The translations under genes and the position numbers were made by a program. From assembly GCA_934532985.1 (NCBI GenBank), contig CAKTAV010000001.1, positions 248,001-312,000 on the forward strand: a DNA stretch of 64,000 nucleotides, written 5' to 3'. The DNA is from an uncultured Butyricicoccus sp. (GTDB taxonomy: Bacteria > Bacillota > Clostridia > Oscillospirales > Butyricicoccaceae). The notes below the pieces were generated by a model. That model worked only from the letters and a program-made list of their open reading frames with translations. It ran no database searches and was not told where the DNA came from. Shown piece after piece: positions 61,701 to 64,000 of this stretch. The stretch's first letter is position 1. Each line of letters opens with the position of its first letter.

Positions 61701-62840
61701 TTAGTACAGATGCGGCTTATCCCACAGGTTCAGCTTGGTTCCAATGCCCTTCTTGAGTGCATTGTGGTACACCGTCTCGCCCCATGCAACGTCCTCTACC
61801 GGCATGCCGCCGATGGAGTACAGAATGATCTGGTCATCCGACGTGCGGCCCGGCACCTTGCCGTTAGCAATCGCGCCGATGTTGACCACCTTGTCCCAGT
61901 CCAGCTTGCCGTCGTGGGCGAGGTCAGTGAACTTATCGCCCAGCAGGAACATCTTGTCGAAGGTCGGGTACGGATACTCGTCCGCCCACGCCTCATACAG
62001 CTTTTTGTTGTCCACAACCAGCAGCGTATCTGGATCGGTCACCAGCTCATCCGGGAAATCGACGGCGCCGACGGATGTCACCAGACAGCCCGGCTTGATC
62101 CACTCGCGCTCGATAAACGGGTAGTTCGTATGTCCTCCAGTCGGGGTGGACACCGCTACCGTGATAATGTCCGCATCCTTGCAGCATTCCTCAATGGAAT
62201 CGCAGATGATATAGTTCTTGATATTCGGACAGGTTTCCTTGATATGCTCGATAAATCGGTCAATCGAAGCGCGTCCGCGTCCCTTGATCTTAATGGTATC
62301 CACCGACGGACGCAGGGCGGCAAACGTCTCAACCTGTGTCGCCTGAATGGCGCCCGGGCCAATCGCCGCAATAATCTTGGAATCCTCCTTGGACAGCAGC
62401 TTGACGCCGACGCCCGGAATCGCCGCGGTGCGGTACGAGCTGAGCAGGTTCGCCGACATATACGCAACCGGCGCACCGGTTTCCTTGTCGTTCAGCGTTA
62501 CCATCAGGATGGAGCGCGGCAGCCCCTTTTCGCGGTTGTCCACGTTGGAGCCATACCACTTCACACCCGCCATATCAAACTTGCCGCCGATGTACGCCGG
62601 CATCGCCATGAAGCGGCGGTCCGGACCGTTGTGCGGCATGTTTTTGAATGCCGGATGTTCCGGAAACAGAATCTGGCATCCATGCGAGTTGCCGTTTTCA
62701 CCGCCCATGCGGTAATCGCCGTCATCCAGTGCCTTGACTACGTCTACCATACAGTCGGTACACGCCAATACATCGCCAACACCGGCTTCAATCATATCTT
62801 TTTCACTCAAATACAGAAAGTCAACCTTTGGGTAAGCCAT
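61701..62840 (-). CDS. Ornithine cyclodeaminase/mu-crystallin family protein (tyramine oxidase subunit B-like)
   Basis: 379 residues from ATG 62840, seven bases after AAGGAG. Family motifs: KWYGSN, LMVTLNDKETGAPVAYM, TAAIPGVGVKLLSKEDSK and the dinucleotide-binding AAIGPGAIQATQ. In many Clostridia such proteins are annotated as tyramine oxidase subunit B beside an FAD oxidase; the partial FAD gene upstream fits. It may dehydrogenate or deaminate an amino acid or imine. The biochemical role is not established. Confidence 0.8.
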   Translation of the reverse strand: MAYPKVDFLYLSEKDMIEAGVGDVLACTDCMVDVVKALDDGDYRMGGENGNSHGCQILFPEHPAFKNMPHNGPDRRFMAMPAYIGGKFDMAGVKWYGSNVDNREKGLPRSILMVTLNDKETGAPVAYMSANLLSSYRTAAIPGVGVKLLSKEDSKIIAAIGPGAIQATQVETFAALRPSVDTIKIKGRGRASIDRFIEHIKETCPNIKNYIICDSIEECCKDADIITVAVSTPTGGHTNYPFIEREWIKPGCLVTSVGAVDFPDELVTDPDTLLVVDNKKLYEAWADEYPYPTFDKMFLLGDKFTDLAHDGKLDWDKVVNIGAIANGKVPGRTSDDQIILYSIGGMPVEDVAWGETVYHNALKKGIGTKLNLWDKPHLY

Positions 62841-62947
62841 ATTCATACTCCTTTTCTCCAAGCATTCGTGCGTACTACAACTTCTCTTCCACTTTGGGGG
62901 CTATTACAAAATACAAAATTCAGTAGCTTCTATTGAACAATTTACTT

Positions 62948-63150
62948 ATCTGTTCTCAGAGTAAATCTTACAATCTTTAGCTCCCTTGTGTAAAGGGAGC
63001 TGTCAGTTGTTTCCAACAACTGACTGAGGGATTGTACGCCTATGTAAAGATTTATGCTAACCGTCAGCCGACAACCCCTCTGTCACGGCTGCGCCGTGAC
63101 ATCTCCCCTTGCACAGGGGCGATTTTGGTGTATACCGTTACCTCTCTATA
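62948..63150. repeat. Dispersed intergenic repeat, copy 5
   Basis: Begins TCTCAGAGTAAATCTTAC. The core 63001-63120 is nearly identical to 1189-1309, with TCAGTTGTT/AACAACTGA and TGTCACGGC/GCCGTGACA palindromes, and is flanked by AGCTCCCTTG and CTCCCCTTGCAC. No gene was found elsewhere in 62841-63402. Confidence 0.8.
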
Positions 63151-63309
63151 TTCAGTGAACGCTATCTATAATTGAAAGATTTAATCTCTTCAGTCTCATA
63201 CATTCTATTTTTCTTTCTATTATCCGAACCAATCCTGCATTTTACAACGCGCCCTTTTTTCATTTCTACTTCCATTGATCCATTCTCTGCTTCTTCTGTC
63301 CACCGCCCC

Positions 63310-63342
63310 AAAGAGAAAGACCGCAGCGAATACTCGCTGCGG
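63310..63342 (-). terminator. Terminator after the FAD oxidoreductase gene
   Basis: Arms CCGCAGCGA/TCGCTGCGG followed on the minus strand by TCTTTCTCTTT. Confidence 0.75.
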
Positions 63343-63402
63343 CCTCACTGCCTTAGAACATGATGAATTAAGAGAAAGAGTGGGGGGATCGTATTGATCG
63401 GG

Positions 63403-64000
63403 TTAGCCCTTCGCCTTAAAGCGGTCGTAGGTCAGGGCGCTGATGTCAATCGTGTGCGCCTCGCCCTCCAGAATCAGCTCGCTCAGTGCAATGGATACCG
63501 CCGGTGCAATGCCGAAACCGTGACCGCTGAAGCCGAAGCCGACGGTCAATCCCGGAACCTCCGGAATGTTATCGATAATCGGCAGAACATCAATACACTG
63601 ATCATAATGACCCGACCAACTGCGGACAATCTTGACGTCCTTGAGCACCGGGAAATACTTGATGATACCGCGGGCAATGGACGGGGTCGTCAGACTGTTG
63701 GTCACAAACTTATCGTTGTTAGAGGTAAACGCCTGCAAGCCGCTGTTGCCGCCGAGGACGAACGAGCCGTGCTCGGACTGATGTCCGTAGAACTCACCGC
63801 CGGCGACGCCAAGCATGATGTCAAACATCTTCGGCACAGCCTCCGTGACAATAACCTCGTTGAACTGACGCTCGACTGGGGCATCAATGCCAACCGTGTT
63901 GGCGATGCGGCGAGAGCCGTATCCGGCGCACAGCAGGATATTTTCCGCCTCATACACGCCGTCATCCGTGATAACGCGGCGGGCGCGTCCGCGCACCTTT
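63403..64000 (-). CDS. FAD-dependent amine/amino-acid oxidoreductase (DAO family), C-terminal part
   Basis: About 199 C-terminal residues; the 5' part with the FAD-binding dinucleotide motif lies beyond the window. Visible: NILLCAGYGSRR (FAD-binding strand), GEFYGHQSEHGSFVLGGNSG, the substrate-site WSGHYDQCIDVLPIID and the C-terminal GFGFSGHGFGIAPAVS that closes over the flavin. These match the DAO superfamily (sarcosine, glycine and HcnC-type oxidases). With the ornithine-cyclodeaminase-like gene downstream it suggests a two-subunit amine or amino-acid oxidase. Confidence 0.85.
   Translation of the reverse strand, partial: KVRGRARRVITDDGVYEAENILLCAGYGSRRIANTVGIDAPVERQFNEVIVTEAVPKMFDIMLGVAGGEFYGHQSEHGSFVLGGNSGLQAFTSNNDKFVTNSLTTPSIARGIIKYFPVLKDVKIVRSWSGHYDQCIDVLPIIDNIPEVPGLTVGFGFSGHGFGIAPAVSIALSELILEGEAHTIDISALTYDRFKAKG

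Overview
The window looks like chromosomal DNA of a Gram-positive, gut-type Clostridia bacterium, probably Oscillospirales (Butyricicoccus/Agathobaculum-like). This rests on moderately high GC with GC-rich third positions, strong AGGAGG ribosome sites, near-consensus -35/-10 promoters with 17-base spacers, Firmicute gene orders (zapA-U32-dut-maf-mreCD-pbp2-minD-mgsA, hisS-aspS, proBA), glycine and TPP riboswitches, and many secreted or lipoprotein genes. The genus is inference. No tRNA, rRNA, CRISPR, prophage or intact insertion sequence was seen.

Layout. 0-5 kb: 5' part of a membrane H+-pyrophosphatase and an OmpR/sensor-kinase pair. 5-8.7 kb: secreted CAP-domain protein, divergent from hisD-hisB. 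9-13.4 kb: alpha/beta hydrolase, inosose dehydratase (iolE), and an exported-protein locus with a truncated paralogue. 13.4-25.5 kb (minus strand): aspS, hisS, then a morphogenesis/division run (mgsA, minD, PBP2, mreD, mreC, maf, dut, U32 hydroxylase, zapA). 25.7-28.5 kb: proB-proA-CYTH. 28.5-31 kb: methyltransferase, two candidate small transcripts (one encoding a tiny membrane peptide), and an ArsR/SdpI pair with clear operators. 31-35.1 kb: MreB-like, ComF and RecD2. 35.2-39.7 kb: small exported peptide, peptide remnant, FtsX-like membrane protein, glycine-riboswitch-controlled TRIC/UPF0126 transporter, acyltransferase-like protein and an FtsX fragment. 39.8-43.6 kb: thiamine operon (thiW-thiM-thiE-thiC) under a TPP riboswitch. 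43.9-49.3 kb: YhgE-like exported protein, MMPL transporter and a divergent TetR regulator. 49.4-52.4 kb: AT-rich island of exported proteins with a MerR regulator. 52.5-56.8 kb: L,D-transpeptidase, leucine-rich surface protein, EcsC/SHOCT protein. 56.9-64 kb: catabolic locus with two Gfo/Idh/MocA dehydrogenases around an AraC regulator, an iron alcohol dehydrogenase, an ornithine-cyclodeaminase/tyramine-oxidase-B-like protein and a partial FAD amine/amino-acid oxidase.

A dispersed, palindrome-rich intergenic repeat occurs in at least four and probably five gaps (about 1.2, 4.9, 38.2, 43.7 and 63.0 kb). The most unusual items are a 29-codon ORF with a strong ribosome site just before the sensor kinase; the island with a split exported protein; a mre operon that keeps minD but not minC/minE; two promoter-to-terminator units without a conventional gene near 29.6 kb; and the peptide/remnant/permease locus at 35.4-37.1 kb.
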